From Nostoc paludosum FACHB-159 (lineage in GTDB: Bacteria > Cyanobacteriota > Cyanobacteriia > Cyanobacteriales > Nostocaceae), in contig NZ_JACJTU010000013.1 in the NCBI RefSeq assembly GCF_014698835.1, forward strand, positions 62,001-126,000: a stretch of 64,000 nt of DNA, written 5' to 3'. The notes below the pieces were generated by a model, which was not told the DNA's origin, did not search any database, and saw only the letters and a program-made list of their open reading frames with translations. Numbering within the stretch: position 1 is the stretch's first letter; each line of letters opens with the position of its first letter. This document shows, in pieces, positions 39,575 through 50,500 of the stretch. The translations under genes and the position numbers were made by a program.

Positions 39575-40651
39575 ATGTTCTCTTCAAAGGTGCGGTTGGT
39601 TGCTCCTCTAGTTGCTTTGGCAATTGGTATTAGCTCTTGCGGCGGCGAAAACAATCAGGTTTCTAACAACTCTAGCCCAGCAGCTGAAGGCGGCGCTACC
39701 CCAGCCACCAATACAGCAAGCGGATCGAATTTATCTGGAACAGTCAGGGTGGATGGTTCTAGTACCGTTTATCCTATTTCTGAGGCGATGGCAGAAGAGT
39801 TTCAAAAGGCGAATCCTGGTGTCAAAGTAACTGTCGCTTCTTCTGGTACAGGTGGCGGTTTCAAAAAGTTTTGCGCGGGTGAAACTGATATTTCTAATGC
39901 TTCCCGCCCAATTAAGCCAGAGGAAGTAGAACTCTGTAAAAAAGGCAATATCGAGTACATTGAACTGCCCATTGCTTACGATGGTCTGTCAGTAGTGGTT
40001 AGCCCCCAAAATAATTTTGTTGAGTGCCTGAAAGTTGATGAACTCAAGAAAATGTGGGAAACCGGTGCTCAAGGCAAAGTCACCCAATGGAACCAGATTA
40101 ATCCGAAATTCCCTGCTGAAAAAATCGGTTTGTATGGTCCTGGAACTGATTCCGGTACTTACGACTATTTCACCCAAGCAATTGTAGGTAAGGAAGGGGA
40201 AAGCCGCGGAGACTACACTGCTAGTGAAGATGACAATACTCTGGTACAAGGTGTGAGCGCTGACAAAGGCGGTTTAGGCTTCTTTGGCTATGCCTATTAC
40301 GAAAACAACAAAGACAAATTAAAGCTTGTTGGTATTGATGGTGGTAAAGGCTGTATTAAACCCAGCCCTCAAACTATCGGTGATGGTACTTATCAGCCGC
40401 TTTCTCGCCCAGAATTTATCTATGTCAAGAAAAGTGTGGCGACGCGTCCTGATGTCAAAGCTTTCGTTGATTTCAATTACGCTCCAGCTAACCAAAAGCT
40501 AGTTACAGAAGTGGGCTATGTGCCTTTACCTAGCGACCTACTCCCTGAAATTGAAGCACGCTTCAACAAGGGAACAGTAGGCTCAGTTTTTGAGGGTAAG
40601 GGTTCTCAAGTGGGTGTCACCCTTAAAGACCTTCTCAAAAAAGAAAAGTAA
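39575..40651 (+). CDS. pstS: Phosphate ABC transporter substrate-binding protein
   Basis: This 358-residue lipoprotein binds phosphate for the PstSCAB transporter. The signal peptide ends in a lipobox (GISSCGG), so the mature protein is anchored by its cysteine. An S/T/A-rich linker leads to the binding domain. Phosphate-contact blocks [37 protein letters not shown] and [12 protein letters not shown] are present. It resembles SphX/PstS forms of cyanobacteria. It leads the pst operon behind a Pho-box-like site; pstC begins 190 bp downstream. Confidence 0.96.
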   Translation: MFSSKVRLVAPLVALAIGISSCGGENNQVSNNSSPAAEGGATPATNTASGSNLSGTVRVDGSSTVYPISEAMAEEFQKANPGVKVTVASSGTGGGFKKFCAGETDISNASRPIKPEEVELCKKGNIEYIELPIAYDGLSVVVSPQNNFVECLKVDELKKMWETGAQGKVTQWNQINPKFPAEKIGLYGPGTDSGTYDYFTQAIVGKEGESRGDYTASEDDNTLVQGVSADKGGLGFFGYAYYENNKDKLKLVGIDGGKGCIKPSPQTIGDGTYQPLSRPEFIYVKKSVATRPDVKAFVDFNYAPANQKLVTEVGYVPLPSDLLPEIEARFNKGTVGSVFEGKGSQVGVTLKDLLKKEK

Positions 40652-40843
40652 TAGTTAGTCTAAAGACTCCTTTGACTTTCTAACCACAATTGTAAGACTC
40701 AGCCCTAGTAGCTGGAAGTAGCTATCCTTCGCAAAGTAAGCCAACTTGATTTAAGCCTTACTTGTATTGAAAGTTGAGCTAAATTTCCAGCAAAAGGGCA
40801 ATTTTTCCAAAAAGGAAGTTTGAATTTATGAGGTTGTCCCCGA

Positions 40844-41785
40844 ATGACTTCCAATCCGTTATCTAATCAACCAAGTAATTCCAACTTATGGCAGCCCAAT
40901 CGGGCTTTGAGTAAGCGAATTGAATTTGGTGTCAAAAGTTTGTTTGCCTTGTTTGCGTTTGTCTCCGTAGCAACAACCATCGGGATTGTTTTAACATTAA
41001 TTTTTGAGACAGTATCATTTTTTCAAGAAGTTTCCATCTGGCGGTTTTTAACAGACACCCAATGGACACCATTGTTTGCCAATAAGCAATTTGGCATCAT
41101 GGTGCTAATTAGCGCCACTTTGTTGATATCTATAATTGCGATCGTAGTGGCGTTACCACTGGGATTACTAGCAGCTATCTGCTTGAGTGAGTATGCTCCA
41201 CCTAAGCTTCGTAAATGGCTAAAGCCAGCCCTAGAAATTTTGGCAGGGGTGCCTACTGTTGTTTTTGGTTACTTTGCATTGTTGACAGTTACACCCTTCC
41301 TGCAAAAATTCATCCCTGGAATACAGGGATTTAATGCTCTGAGTGCGGGTTTAGTATTGGGAGTTTCAATTATTCCTCTGGTAGCTTCTTTAAGTGAAGA
41401 CGCTATTTATTCTGTTCCGCGTAGTTTGCGTGAAGGCGCTTATGCATTGGGTTCAACGAAGCGGGAAACAATCATTTCAGTAGTATTACCAGCAGCTTTA
41501 TCTGGGATAGTAGCTTCTTTCATATTGGCGATTTCCCGTGCCATTGGTGAAACAATGATTGTTACCATAGCGGCTGGCCAAAATCCTCAATTGGGCTTCA
41601 ATCCGCTAGTACCAATTCAGACAATGACAGCATACATTGTCCAAGTCAGTAAAGGAGATACACCAGCGGGTTCACTGGCATATAAAACTATTTTTTCAGT
41701 GGGTATGACATTATTTCTCATAACCTTAGCTCTTAATATTTTTAGTTACTGGTTTGTTCGCCGCTTCCGGGAGAAATACGAATGA
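40844..41785 (+). CDS. pstC: Phosphate ABC transporter permease PstC
   Basis: This 313-residue inner-membrane permease has six membrane helices and the permease loop [22 protein letters not shown] near residue 200. [12 protein letters not shown] and [16 protein letters not shown] are typical PstC blocks. Its stop codon overlaps the pstA start by 4 bp (ATGA), so translation is coupled. Confidence 0.96.
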   Translation: MTSNPLSNQPSNSNLWQPNRALSKRIEFGVKSLFALFAFVSVATTIGIVLTLIFETVSFFQEVSIWRFLTDTQWTPLFANKQFGIMVLISATLLISIIAIVVALPLGLLAAICLSEYAPPKLRKWLKPALEILAGVPTVVFGYFALLTVTPFLQKFIPGIQGFNALSAGLVLGVSIIPLVASLSEDAIYSVPRSLREGAYALGSTKRETIISVVLPAALSGIVASFILAISRAIGETMIVTIAAGQNPQLGFNPLVPIQTMTAYIVQVSKGDTPAGSLAYKTIFSVGMTLFLITLALNIFSYWFVRRFREKYE

Positions 41786-42714
41786 TAAAAAGCAATATTC
41801 AATCTAAAAATGCCTTTGACTCTGGTGCAAATCGTAACTTCGATCTGTCAATCGATAAGCGTTACAACCTCGACAAAATTTTTACGATCGCTACTTGGGT
41901 TGCAACTATATTTGGATTGGTGGTGTTAGCTATTTTGCTAATTGATGTTTTAATTGACGGTCTTGGGCGTTTGAATTGGTCTTTTCTGACGAGTTTTTCC
42001 TCTCGTCGTGCCTCATCTTCAGGGATACTAGCTCCTTTAGTTGGTACTATTTGGCTATTGGTAATAACGGCTTTAATTTCCTTTCCCTTAGGAGTAGGCG
42101 CAGGCATTTTCTTAGAAGAGTATGCCGAAGATAACTGGTTTACTCAGTTAATTGAAATCAACATTGCAAATTTAGCCGCAGTCCCATCTATTATTTATGG
42201 TTTGCTAGGTTTGCAAATTTTTGTACGGGTGATGGAACCAATTACTCAAGGACGTAGTGTGCTAGCTGGTGCTTTAACCTTGAGCTTATTGATTTTACCA
42301 ATCATCATCATTACTACTCGCGAAGCGTTGCGTGCTGTTCCTGATAGCTTGCGGCAAGCAGGTTTTGCCCTTGGCGCGAATAGGTGGCAAATCATCAGAG
42401 AACAAATTTTTCCCATTGCTTTACCAGGTATTCTGACTGGTACAATTTTGGCACTTTCAAGAGCGATCGGCGAAACAGCTCCGTTGATTGTAATTGGGGC
42501 TGTTGGTTTCATAACTTTCTTGCCTGAACTTTCTTTAAAAGGCTTGCAAAGTTCTTTCACAGCACTACCAATTCAAATTTTTGACTGGGTTTCTCGCCCT
42601 CAAACAGATTTTCACCAGAATGCTGCTGCTGGCATTATCGTTTTGATGATTGTGCTGCTTTTGATGAATTCATCAGCTATATATCTACGCAATAAATTCC
42701 AGCAGTCTCGCTAA
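41782..42714 (+). CDS. pstA: Phosphate ABC transporter permease PstA
   Basis: This 310-residue permease pairs with PstC. The blocks [31 protein letters not shown] and [21 protein letters not shown] are characteristic. Six membrane helices are visible, preceded by about 35 polar residues at the N-terminus. It overlaps pstC by 4 bp, and pstB follows after 37 bp. Confidence 0.96.
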   Translation: MIKSNIQSKNAFDSGANRNFDLSIDKRYNLDKIFTIATWVATIFGLVVLAILLIDVLIDGLGRLNWSFLTSFSSRRASSSGILAPLVGTIWLLVITALISFPLGVGAGIFLEEYAEDNWFTQLIEINIANLAAVPSIIYGLLGLQIFVRVMEPITQGRSVLAGALTLSLLILPIIIITTREALRAVPDSLRQAGFALGANRWQIIREQIFPIALPGILTGTILALSRAIGETAPLIVIGAVGFITFLPELSLKGLQSSFTALPIQIFDWVSRPQTDFHQNAAAGIIVLMIVLLLMNSSAIYLRNKFQQSR

Positions 42715-42751
42715 ATGAGCTAAGAAATTTCAGTATTTCTCCAACTTTTTT

Positions 42752-43555
42752 ATGGTATTAAACTCAACAACTGCTACATCCGAGACTATATTGCAAGCTG
42801 AACAATTATCTGTTTTCTATGGTAATTTTAAAGCAGTTCGTGATGTTAACTTAAACATTGGTAAAAACAAAATCACAGCCTTTATTGGCCCTTCTGGATG
42901 TGGGAAAAGCACTGTACTAAGATGTTTTAATCGCTTAAACGATTTGATTCCCGGCGCACACATTGAGGGAAGAATTACCTTCGGTGAAACCGATATTTAT
43001 GACAAAAGAATTGACACGGTAGAATTGCGCCGCCGCATTGGTATGGTGTTTCAAAAACCCAACCCTTTTCCGAAATCAATTTATGAAAACATCGCCTTTG
43101 GAGCTAGGATTAATGGCTATCGAGGTGATATGGATGAATTGGTAGAGCGGAGTTTGCGACAAGCTGCTTTGTGGGATGAAGTGAAGCACAAACTCAAACA
43201 AAGTGGTCTATCTATATCTGGTGGACAACAGCAGCGCTTGTGTATTGCTCGTGCCCTAGCAATTCAACCAGAGGTGCTGCTAATGGATGAACCATGCTCA
43301 GCCCTTGACCCAATTTCAACTTTACGGGTTGAAGAATTACTCCAAGAACTAAAGTCCCAATATACCATCATTATCGTCACCCACAACATGCAACAAGCTG
43401 CACGGGTGTCGGATATGACAGCTTTTTTCAATGCACAGGCAACGGAAAGCGGCTCAAAAATGGGATATCTGGTGGAATATGATTTGACAGAGCAGATTTT
43501 TAACAATCCTAAGCAGGAATATACCAGAGATTACGTCAGCGGCAGATTCGGATAA
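42752..43555 (+). CDS. pstB: Phosphate ABC transporter ATP-binding protein PstB
   Basis: This 267-residue ATPase powers phosphate import. Walker A is GPSGCGKST, the signature is [18 protein letters not shown], Walker B is [13 protein letters not shown], and the H-loop is [13 protein letters not shown]. The PstB-specific [18 protein letters not shown] segment fits. It is the last gene of pstSCAB; no phoU is in the window. Confidence 0.97.
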   Translation: MVLNSTTATSETILQAEQLSVFYGNFKAVRDVNLNIGKNKITAFIGPSGCGKSTVLRCFNRLNDLIPGAHIEGRITFGETDIYDKRIDTVELRRRIGMVFQKPNPFPKSIYENIAFGARINGYRGDMDELVERSLRQAALWDEVKHKLKQSGLSISGGQQQRLCIARALAIQPEVLLMDEPCSALDPISTLRVEELLQELKSQYTIIIVTHNMQQAARVSDMTAFFNAQATESGSKMGYLVEYDLTEQIFNNPKQEYTRDYVSGRFG

Positions 43556-43915
43556 ATATTTTGACTCGTTGATTGAAAATATAGTTTAAAATACTAATTT
43601 CGGGTGCAAAACTCAACCAAGTTGGTAGTTTTTGACATTCCCTACGGCTATAAGCTGGGGGATTTTTGCTTTATGGTGTAGAAAACGAATTTACCCTCGC
43701 CAAGCATTTTGACCGTGTGCCCCACGGCTAAAAACCATAGAACGAAAACTCTTGAGCGGCTGCCACATTTTTATCAGTGATGTAGCCGCAATTTGAGTAA
43801 ATTATTGGGTATATTGTGAGAGGTCTTTTTTGCCTGTTTCAAATCTATATTTAGGAAAAAACTGATACTCACCTGAGCAACTCGCGGTTGTAGCGTTTTG
43901 TATTGAATATCTGAG
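43556..43915. other. Gap after pstB
   Basis: No gene was seen. Two short related strings, CCCTACGGCTATAAGC (near 43640) and CCCCACGGCTAAAAACC (near 43718), hint at decayed repeat or gene debris. No clear pstB terminator was found. Confidence 0.4.
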
Positions 43916-44521
43916 CTATATCAAACCTAAACATCTGCTATTTCTGCGGAGTTCGGGTGAAAGATTTTGCTCTTGGACTAAAATAAAACCATGACGTATA
44001 TAAAATCTTAATGAATCAGGTGTAGGGAACACATAAATTGGTCTAACTCCTACGCTTGCAAGGTTTTGTACTAAACAAGACCCCAACCCAAGGCGGCGAT
44101 AATCAGATTTAACATGTAAAGAATTCAACAACGAATAGCTATGTTTTTGAGACTGTATAGCATAAGCTACCAAGCGATTATGGTGTTCTATCAACAAAAC
44201 TATTGAGCCATCTTGTCTATGAAAAATACTTGCTATTTGTATAAAGGAAGCTATTAATATTGAACCGCTTACTATTAGTGGTATTATTACTAGAGTTATC
44301 CAAAAATCTTGAAAGCTAAGAGAACAATTTCCAATAGCAATACACATAGCAGAAAAGATTAAAAAAATACCTATTGCTATAAATAGAGCAAAAATAATTA
44401 AAATTTTTAAAATTTTTAAATCATTAATATCCAAGAGAATAATTTGATATATTGCTGGAATATCAATATTACGAGCTTGGCGAATAGTATAATTCGGTGG
44501 TAAAGATGAAGCTCTAGTCAT
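43916..44521 (-). CDS. GNAT acetyltransferase with internal membrane hairpin
   Basis: This 201-residue protein carries GNAT features at both ends of a membrane insertion. The N-terminal strand-helix (YTIRQARNIDIPAIYQIIL) is the usual GNAT start. Two hydrophobic helices follow near residues 37-60 and 74-98. The acetyl-CoA loop SDYRRLGLGSCLVQNL is near 140-155, and RFYIRHGFILVQ closes the fold. It should acetylate something at the membrane surface; the substrate is unknown. Similar membrane-inserted GNATs occur in cyanobacteria. Confidence 0.8.
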   Translation of the reverse strand: MTRASSLPPNYTIRQARNIDIPAIYQIILLDINDLKILKILIIFALFIAIGIFLIFSAMCIAIGNCSLSFQDFWITLVIIPLIVSGSILIASFIQIASIFHRQDGSIVLLIEHHNRLVAYAIQSQKHSYSLLNSLHVKSDYRRLGLGSCLVQNLASVGVRPIYVFPTPDSLRFYIRHGFILVQEQNLSPELRRNSRCLGLI

Positions 44522-44850
44522 TTCTGGAGTTTCTATTTTTGATTATGCCAATCTAAATACGCGAGCAATCTTAAGTTTGTGTTTGAAATACAACACAGAC
44601 ACCAGTTTAATAAACTAGTAGTTAATTAAACAAGCTGTTAAGCTACTATAGTCGTGCAGTGATTTAGAACCCCTCAGATTTATCCGTAGGGTAGTCGATA
44701 AAAATGAGTTTTATTTGAACTAAAAAACATCTCAATTGCATAATTCAGATGAAATCAAATTATTGTAGGGTGAGCCGAAAAGACCACCCTAGTTATGCAA
44801 CTTAAATGTTGAACAGTTTGCTAGTAGACAATGGGTAATCAGCAAAATAA
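44522..44850. other. Gap with a leftward hairpin
   Basis: No gene was seen. TAGGGTG (44766-44772) and CACCCTA (44785-44791) form a hairpin about 60 bp after the Crp-type gene, and may act as its terminator although the T-run is weak. The GNAT promoter should lie left of it. Confidence 0.45.
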
Positions 44851-45534
44851 TTACACTCTACCTGCCAAGTTCATCAACTGTTTGAAGTTTACAAGGTAAG
44901 TAATGTTGTTGGTGCTGTCAATGTTAATCCACCCTTTTTCATGCAGCTTTTCCATGATTTTGGTGGTTTCTTCAACACCGATTTCTGTCACCTCTGCCAA
45001 ATCTTTAAAGGGAATGTTAAAAATTTCTCTGCCCTGGTTCGATTCTTGACCATAGCTTTCGCCTAAAGTCACTAAGGTATGAGCGAGTTTGACTGCTGGT
45101 GGTGAAGACCGCATTTGCAAGCGCAGGTTAATTTGCCGTAGTCGCCGTACCATCAATTGCAACATTCGGTGATGTAATTGTGGGTCTTTAAACAATATTT
45201 GAATAAAACGCTCTCTAGAGATGCTAAGTAACTTTACAGGTGAAAGGGAAATAACATCCGTTGAGCGGGGAGATTCATCTAAAATTGCCATTTCTCCAAA
45301 AAAATCCCCACGGCCAAAAATTGCCAGAGCTACTGAATCTTCCCCGATGGTACGTCGGACTTTCACCCAACCGGAAACGACGAGATAAACGGCATTACCC
45401 CAAGCATCTTCCATGAGAACAGCTCGCCCACCTGGGTATTCATGTTCAATTGCAACGTTGAGTAACCATTCCAAAGTTTGTGGGTTGGCTGTACTCATTA
45501 AGGGGAAAAGTTCACTAAAAACCTCTGTTTGCAT
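44851..45534 (-). CDS. Crp/Fnr family transcriptional regulator
   Basis: This 227-residue regulator has an N-terminal cyclic-nucleotide-binding fold and a C-terminal winged helix. FGRGDFFGEMAILDESPRST is the cNMP-binding cassette, with the R-S pair that contacts cAMP phosphate in Crp. The DNA-binding helix lies in FKDLAEVTEIGVEETTKIME. No Fnr-type cysteine cluster is present. The frame is open to 45600, but ATG at 45534 (MQTEVFSELFPLMSTANP) fits family members better. It is probably a cAMP- or ligand-responsive regulator; targets are unknown. Confidence 0.88.
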   Translation of the reverse strand: MQTEVFSELFPLMSTANPQTLEWLLNVAIEHEYPGGRAVLMEDAWGNAVYLVVSGWVKVRRTIGEDSVALAIFGRGDFFGEMAILDESPRSTDVISLSPVKLLSISRERFIQILFKDPQLHHRMLQLMVRRLRQINLRLQMRSSPPAVKLAHTLVTLGESYGQESNQGREIFNIPFKDLAEVTEIGVEETTKIMEKLHEKGWINIDSTNNITYLVNFKQLMNLAGRV

Positions 45535-45735
45535 GAAATATTTGCAATAATATGGATTTAAAAACGGAAAATTAGCTTGCTTACTATAAGTTTCTTTCAA
45601 CCGTAATCTTACGTAGAATACAGACGTAAGATTTATATTTATTTGTTCTAACCTTCTTAGATTGGTCAGTTCAGAGTTCGATTACAACATAACAATTATG
45701 TATTGCGATCGAAATCAGCGGTTTCACTGATAGAC

Positions 45736-46965
45736 TTATGATTTGCTGTTTGTCGGTGGATCGCCCTCTAGTGCTAGTTTTTTGAGCTGTTGGTCTAAAC
45801 TTTTCACTAGTTGATTCAGGGTAACTAAAGCCTCTAATTGTTCAGAGTCAAGGCCGCGATTGAGAAAAAGGCGTTCTTGTAGTTCATGTAATTTGAAGCT
45901 TAGCTGCTGAGAAATTCCTAAGGCATCGCGGCTTAAACGCGTTAACTGTTGTTGCTGATAAAACTTTAATGCTGCTCCCCGCAAAACTTGGAGTGTGGCT
46001 TCTTCTCCGTAGATTCCTGGCATAACTCGCAAGCGTAATAGCAAGCGGGTTTTTTGATACAAACATTCTTTCTCTACCTGTTTGGGTTCTACAACCTTGG
46101 TAATAGGTAGGGAAGCAAACCGCTTTAATTCATTAAGCACTCCTTGGAAAACAGAGAGGGGCAGTTTGTCTAACACAGACTGCAATACTCCATTGTCACT
46201 CCATAGTATCCTGCCTTCGTAAGGTTGCCTTTCTAGATATAACCGACCAATTCCCCCTGCCAAAATTCGCCCTAGTAATTCTTCTAGTAATCTTTTGGGT
46301 GGAAGTGTTGGCAGAACTTCCACAGGACTAAACATTTCGGGAATTTCCACTGGCAGGATAAGTAGATTTTCTACTACGGAGGCTTCAGATGTATCCCTTT
46401 GTCGTTCTGTATTTCCGGTGGTCAAGAAGGTAGAAATTTGAGGAGGATTATCTTGATTTGGGGATGGCAAATCTATCGCCTGCCGAGAATCCTCATTTGT
46501 TTGTGTCTCAGGTGGTATGAATGTTGGTAGGTGCTGTGATTCAGAGTAAGTATCACCAGAGGCAATGAACCTGTCAACAATGGTAACTGTTATTTCCCGA
46601 TCCGCTTGTTGAGTATCTAGCTGGGATATATTCTTGTGGTTGAGGTAGGCTGACAGTATTCTGCGGTGAGCGTCAGCTGCGATCGCTTCAATTATCAGCG
46701 TGCAATTCATATAAGAGGCAATACGACTAACATAATCTAGTGCCTCAGCGTCTTGTGGATGAACCATACCTAGCAATAGCTTGTTGTCTTTTAATCCAAA
46801 AGGCAAAATTTGATGGTAAAGACAAGCTTCAAACGATAAAAAACTATCCATTAGCTGGAATATTTGCTCGCGTTCGCCTTCTTGCTCCCACTTAGTTTGT
46901 GTAGCGGTTAGCACTTGCCGCCTATTAGCTGTGCTATTTGTGAGTTCGCCTTCTGAAGACAACAT
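45736..46965 (-). CDS. MshEN/PilB N-domain-like protein
   Basis: This 409-residue protein has an N-terminal part (about 30-115) resembling the MshEN/GspE N-terminal domain. FEACLYHQILPFGLKDNKLL and LLGMVHPQDAEALDYVSRIA are typical of those domains. The middle (120-210) is low complexity. The C-terminal part (about 220-400) resembles the N2 region of PilB-type ATPases (RLYLERQPYEGRILWSDNG) but lacks Walker A and B motifs. A regulatory or c-di-GMP-binding role near type IV pili is conceivable. The assignment is tentative. Confidence 0.6.
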   Translation of the reverse strand: MLSSEGELTNSTANRRQVLTATQTKWEQEGEREQIFQLMDSFLSFEACLYHQILPFGLKDNKLLLGMVHPQDAEALDYVSRIASYMNCTLIIEAIAADAHRRILSAYLNHKNISQLDTQQADREITVTIVDRFIASGDTYSESQHLPTFIPPETQTNEDSRQAIDLPSPNQDNPPQISTFLTTGNTERQRDTSEASVVENLLILPVEIPEMFSPVEVLPTLPPKRLLEELLGRILAGGIGRLYLERQPYEGRILWSDNGVLQSVLDKLPLSVFQGVLNELKRFASLPITKVVEPKQVEKECLYQKTRLLLRLRVMPGIYGEEATLQVLRGAALKFYQQQQLTRLSRDALGISQQLSFKLHELQERLFLNRGLDSEQLEALVTLNQLVKSLDQQLKKLALEGDPPTNSKS

Positions 46966-47334
46966 AGATTTTATTACTTGGTATTTTCTTATATAATATT
47001 TTCCTTCTAGTTTAGTAGGTAGTTAATAAAGATACATTACTGGATTGTTAAAAATTCAATTATCTATTACATAAGTAGACGTAAGTATAAGATAAATTTT
47101 CGATTAAGGACTAGGGAAAATACTGAGAACTGGGGCATGGGGCATGGGGCATAGGAATGCTGTTAGCGGTAGCGGGGCGTTTAGCCCGTGAGGAGTTAAG
47201 AGTTAAAAATTAAGAATTATTCTCCTTGTCCCCTTATCCTCTTCTCTCGCTCATTTCCCTATGCCCAATGCTCAATGACGCCACTTGCTCCACTTGGGGA
47301 GACCCCAAGACCGCAGTGGCTCCCCCATACCTGC
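46966..47334. other. Repeat-rich gap
   Basis: No gene is supported. GGGGCATGGGGCATGGGGCAT units lie near 47133-47153, and a GC-rich GTTAGCGGTAGCGGGGCG repeat near 47161-47190. Short frames here are translated repeats. Confidence 0.5.
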
Positions 47335-48510
47335 TTACTCTTGAGTTCTTAAAGCTTGGGCGGCCAGATAGACTTTTGTCCATTCGCCTAGCACTTGATG
47401 GGTTTTGAGTTTTAATTGTTGGGCGATGTCTTCTATTGATTTACCTTCTCTCCGTAAATCTAGGATCTGCTGCGCCAAAGGCGTGAGTTTTTCATGAAGT
47501 TGCTGCCATTGGCTTTGTGTTAGCCCTAAGTTATGTTCTTCCAAGGAAATTGAGAGCCAACTATCTACGAGTTCTGGTTTGCCTTTGAGGGCAAAGACGC
47601 GCACAGCATGGTAACTAATTTTTTCTCGCAGTCGGTATACTTCCCTAGTAGGCTTATTGAGTCTTTTGGCAATTTCTTCTTGGGATTTACCTTGAAGATA
47701 CAACCGTAGCCACTCCACTGCCTCGGTTCCGAGGTTTTCTTGTAAATAATGTTCAAATTCTTTTTGTACGGACTGACGTAGTGCTTGTTGTTCCTCTTGT
47801 TGTTGTGCTTCTTGATATTCTGCGATCGCTTGACTATCGACTAAGTTAACTCGATTGTCGCTGTCGTCTGTGAGAACTTCTTCTGAGACTAATCTCACCA
47901 AATCGCGGCTTGGTACTTGGGTTAAGCCACCACGTTGAGTACGACGTAAGTAATTTACAAAACGGTAAGCCAATAGGGGTTGATTGCGTACTGGGCGCAA
48001 ACAATATTCTTCTGTGCTGGCAAACAGCAAAGCATCGGCTAATCGTCGATCGCTTGTATATTTGGCAATGTCAACCATTTGCTGTTGCATGTAGCTGTCG
48101 TTTTGCAATAATTCTTGTAGTACTTCTTGCAACACATCTACGACACTGCGCTGGCGATCGCGGCTCAGGGCTACCCAAGTCTGAATTTTATTCCGTAATG
48201 TTGCTAAACTCCCCAGTCGCGTTATCAAGTTACGATAAGCACGTTCTCGCCCTAACCCTAAGTAGCGTTGACGTAAAATTCTCCAGCGATATTCCATTGC
48301 TTGCTTGGCAATCTCAAGTTCTTTCGGGTTAAACATATCAAACCGTTTTGAGTCAGACCCCAAGAGCCACAAAGTAATACTTTTTCTACTAGCTTCACTT
48401 TGTTCTGGACATTCTACAGCCAAGCGCTTTTGCCAATCCAAAGCCAGTTTTTCTAAATCCTTTGTCATAGCGAGATTGCGCTCCTCGAAACTCAATTTTG
48501 AAGTTTGCAT
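47335..48510 (-). CDS. HetZ-related regulator
   Basis: This protein of 391 residues resembles the HetZ family of heterocyst-differentiation regulators, probably the paralogue often called HetZ-related protein 2. The C-terminal half has two helix-turn-helix-like segments, KSQEEIAKRLNKPTREVYRL and KSIEDIAQQLKLKTHQVLGE. Between them lies the LVDSWLSISLEEHNLGLTQS block. The N-terminal half is helical. The frame is open from 48522; ATG at 48510 is preferred. No HetR-site-like sequence is evident upstream. The family call comes from remembered pattern similarity and should be tested. Confidence 0.62.
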   Translation of the reverse strand: MQTSKLSFEERNLAMTKDLEKLALDWQKRLAVECPEQSEASRKSITLWLLGSDSKRFDMFNPKELEIAKQAMEYRWRILRQRYLGLGRERAYRNLITRLGSLATLRNKIQTWVALSRDRQRSVVDVLQEVLQELLQNDSYMQQQMVDIAKYTSDRRLADALLFASTEEYCLRPVRNQPLLAYRFVNYLRRTQRGGLTQVPSRDLVRLVSEEVLTDDSDNRVNLVDSQAIAEYQEAQQQEEQQALRQSVQKEFEHYLQENLGTEAVEWLRLYLQGKSQEEIAKRLNKPTREVYRLREKISYHAVRVFALKGKPELVDSWLSISLEEHNLGLTQSQWQQLHEKLTPLAQQILDLRREGKSIEDIAQQLKLKTHQVLGEWTKVYLAAQALRTQE

Positions 48511-49486
48511 CACAACCCCCATTCATCCCATCTAACCTAATTGTTTAACTGGCAGTTGCCCCGGATTTCATGAGTTTCATGAAAACATCTCAGTGATTCC
48601 ACTTTTATTACGCCTAAATTCACTAATTTTATGCAGAAATTTCTCTGATGATGTTTTCCTTGGATATTCAAAGTGCCCCAAACCAATATCTATGAGGGAT
48701 TTCCGTCAATTTTGTTAATTTTAACTTTTGTTAAGTTGTGTTTTTTAACTGACAACAGAAATGTACTTAGAGTAGTGAGGATAATACATCGTTACAAAAG
48801 ATGGGTTGGGGAAATTTGACTTTTAAGAACCCAGCCGAGGAACGAATATAATTTAACTCAATATCAGACGTTATTTCACCCGTATAAGTTTCAACTCTCG
48901 GCAATACTTTACGTAGTTATATACTTGGTTTTACTTGAAACCATAAAATAGTTTCACTAAGTGTATATATGGTAATTAGCAATTAATAATAATTTTGATG
49001 TCATGAATACATACATCAAGCTAATTGATGCTTGAGAAGATAGCGATCGCCAAGATTAATACTCTGATGGAAAAAATAGGATATTTGCTAAATTTTCCCA
49101 GTCGGAATGGGGAAGCAAAACAGGTTTTACTCCATACTACAGAGTTACGTTGTGTACTTCCCCTAACTGAAACCCGTAATATTTTTAATACCTAAGTAAT
49201 TAGATAAACTTCAGATAAAACTTGATAAATTTTCGGTGTTACTGAATCAACATATGAGTGTTAGTGAAAACCAATGTAGCTATTGTGGCAATCGATTTTA
49301 GTATCGTGGATGGCGATCGCCATTCTAGATAATATATAAGAATTGTTCGTTTGATTTTCAGCTAAGCCAAAGACACTTGAATTCTAAAGAAGCATGAGCC
49401 ATTGTTTTAGGAGGTTAACTTAGCGTTAGCGAGCCTGCGAGCATCTGACTCCGCCAACGCCAAAAGGGAAAAAACTGGGCTTGATG
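48511..49486. other. Long gap between HetZ-related gene and ccmK4
   Basis: Almost 1 kb without a supported gene. The left 400 bases should hold the leftward promoter of the HetZ-related gene. A GC-rich GCGTTAGCGAGCCTGCGAGC repeat lies near 49420-49465. No tRNA and no convincing hairpin RNA were seen. Confidence 0.45.
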
Positions 49487-49837
49487 CTATCGTCCGTTCG
49501 AGGATCTAACAATGGGGTTTTCTACAGATTCTCGATATTGTTGGACTTCTTCTGTGTAAGCAATTGGTAAAACAGCTTCAACGTTTTCATGGGGACGAGG
49601 AATAATCACCCAAGACTCTAGGGTACCACCATAAACATTTTCTGCGGCTTCAACACCAGCAGCCATAGCTGTTTTGACTTCAGAAACATCACCACGAATA
49701 TTAACTGTAAAGCGAGCGCTACCAACTCGGATGTAACCAACCAGAGTGACTCGACCGGCTTTTACCATAGCGTCTGCTGCTGCTAGGACAGCAGGGAAAC
49801 CCTTAGTTTCCAGCGATCCGACTGCCTGTAGGGACAT
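49487..49837 (-). CDS. ccmK4: Carboxysome shell protein CcmK4-like
   Basis: This 116-residue BMC-domain protein forms hexamers in the beta-carboxysome shell. The opening [20 protein letters not shown] is typical. The pore loop region reads [16 protein letters not shown], as in CcmK4-type proteins. A strong AAGGAG precedes the ATG. It follows a second BMC gene by 86 bp on the same strand, giving the ccmK3-ccmK4 satellite order found away from the main ccm operon. Such subunits are thought to tune shell permeability. Confidence 0.88.
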   Translation of the reverse strand: MSLQAVGSLETKGFPAVLAAADAMVKAGRVTLVGYIRVGSARFTVNIRGDVSEVKTAMAAGVEAAENVYGGTLESWVIIPRPHENVEAVLPIAYTEEVQQYRESVENPIVRSSNGR

Positions 49838-49923
49838 TACTAATCTCCTTTATGAATAAACGATATGTGGCGCGACAAATTAATTGTACGAAGCTTCGCT
49901 AGGGATTTTGATGGCGAAATTGC

Positions 49924-50235
49924 TTAGAACATACGGAAAGGTTCTGATTTTTGAGTGAAATGGATTGGTAATATAGTTTCTACATTTTCCGGGGGATTAG
50001 GAACAATGTAGTGGGTGATTACTGTTTCAGCTTTTACTTGCTCTCCAGCATCAATACCTTCTGCAACAGCTCTTTTTACTTCAGCAACTTGTCCCCGGAC
50101 GGCGACTACAAAGCGACCGCTTTCAGCTAGGCCATAATATACCAGCGTGACTGCGGCAGATTTTACCATTGCGTCTGCTGCGGCTAAGACACTGGGAAAA
50201 CCTAAAGTTTCAATTACGCCAACCGCCATTGGCAT
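49924..50235 (-). CDS. ccmK3: Carboxysome shell protein CcmK3-like
   Basis: This 103-residue BMC-domain protein opens MAVGVIETLGFPSVLAAADA. The pore-side loop reads YYGLAESGRFVVAVRG, not the GSG/GSA form of CcmK2/4, which is a mark of CcmK3. CcmK3 is reported to join CcmK4 in mixed hexamers instead of forming its own. AGGAG lies eight bases before the first ATG; a second ATG two codons later could also serve. Confidence 0.85.
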   Translation of the reverse strand: MPMAVGVIETLGFPSVLAAADAMVKSAAVTLVYYGLAESGRFVVAVRGQVAEVKRAVAEGIDAGEQVKAETVITHYIVPNPPENVETILPIHFTQKSEPFRMF

Positions 50236-50500
50236 GGCATTAGCTCCTGAGTCAATAATAAGTGATATTTATTGTACGTGGGTTTAGTCCCAATTTTGAC
50301 ATTTTGGAAAACTTTCTTTAATGGCGGGTTGGAGAGTAGGGAGTGGGGAGTGGGGAGTAGGGAGTTAGAATGTTTTGATGGGGGGCGGAATTATGTTTTA
50401 TATATTAATGGTGATAATTAATAAGATTAGTTTGTGTAATTTTGTGGTTTAACAAAATTAGCGATGCTTGGAAGTGACTTAGTACGATAAACTGATATTT

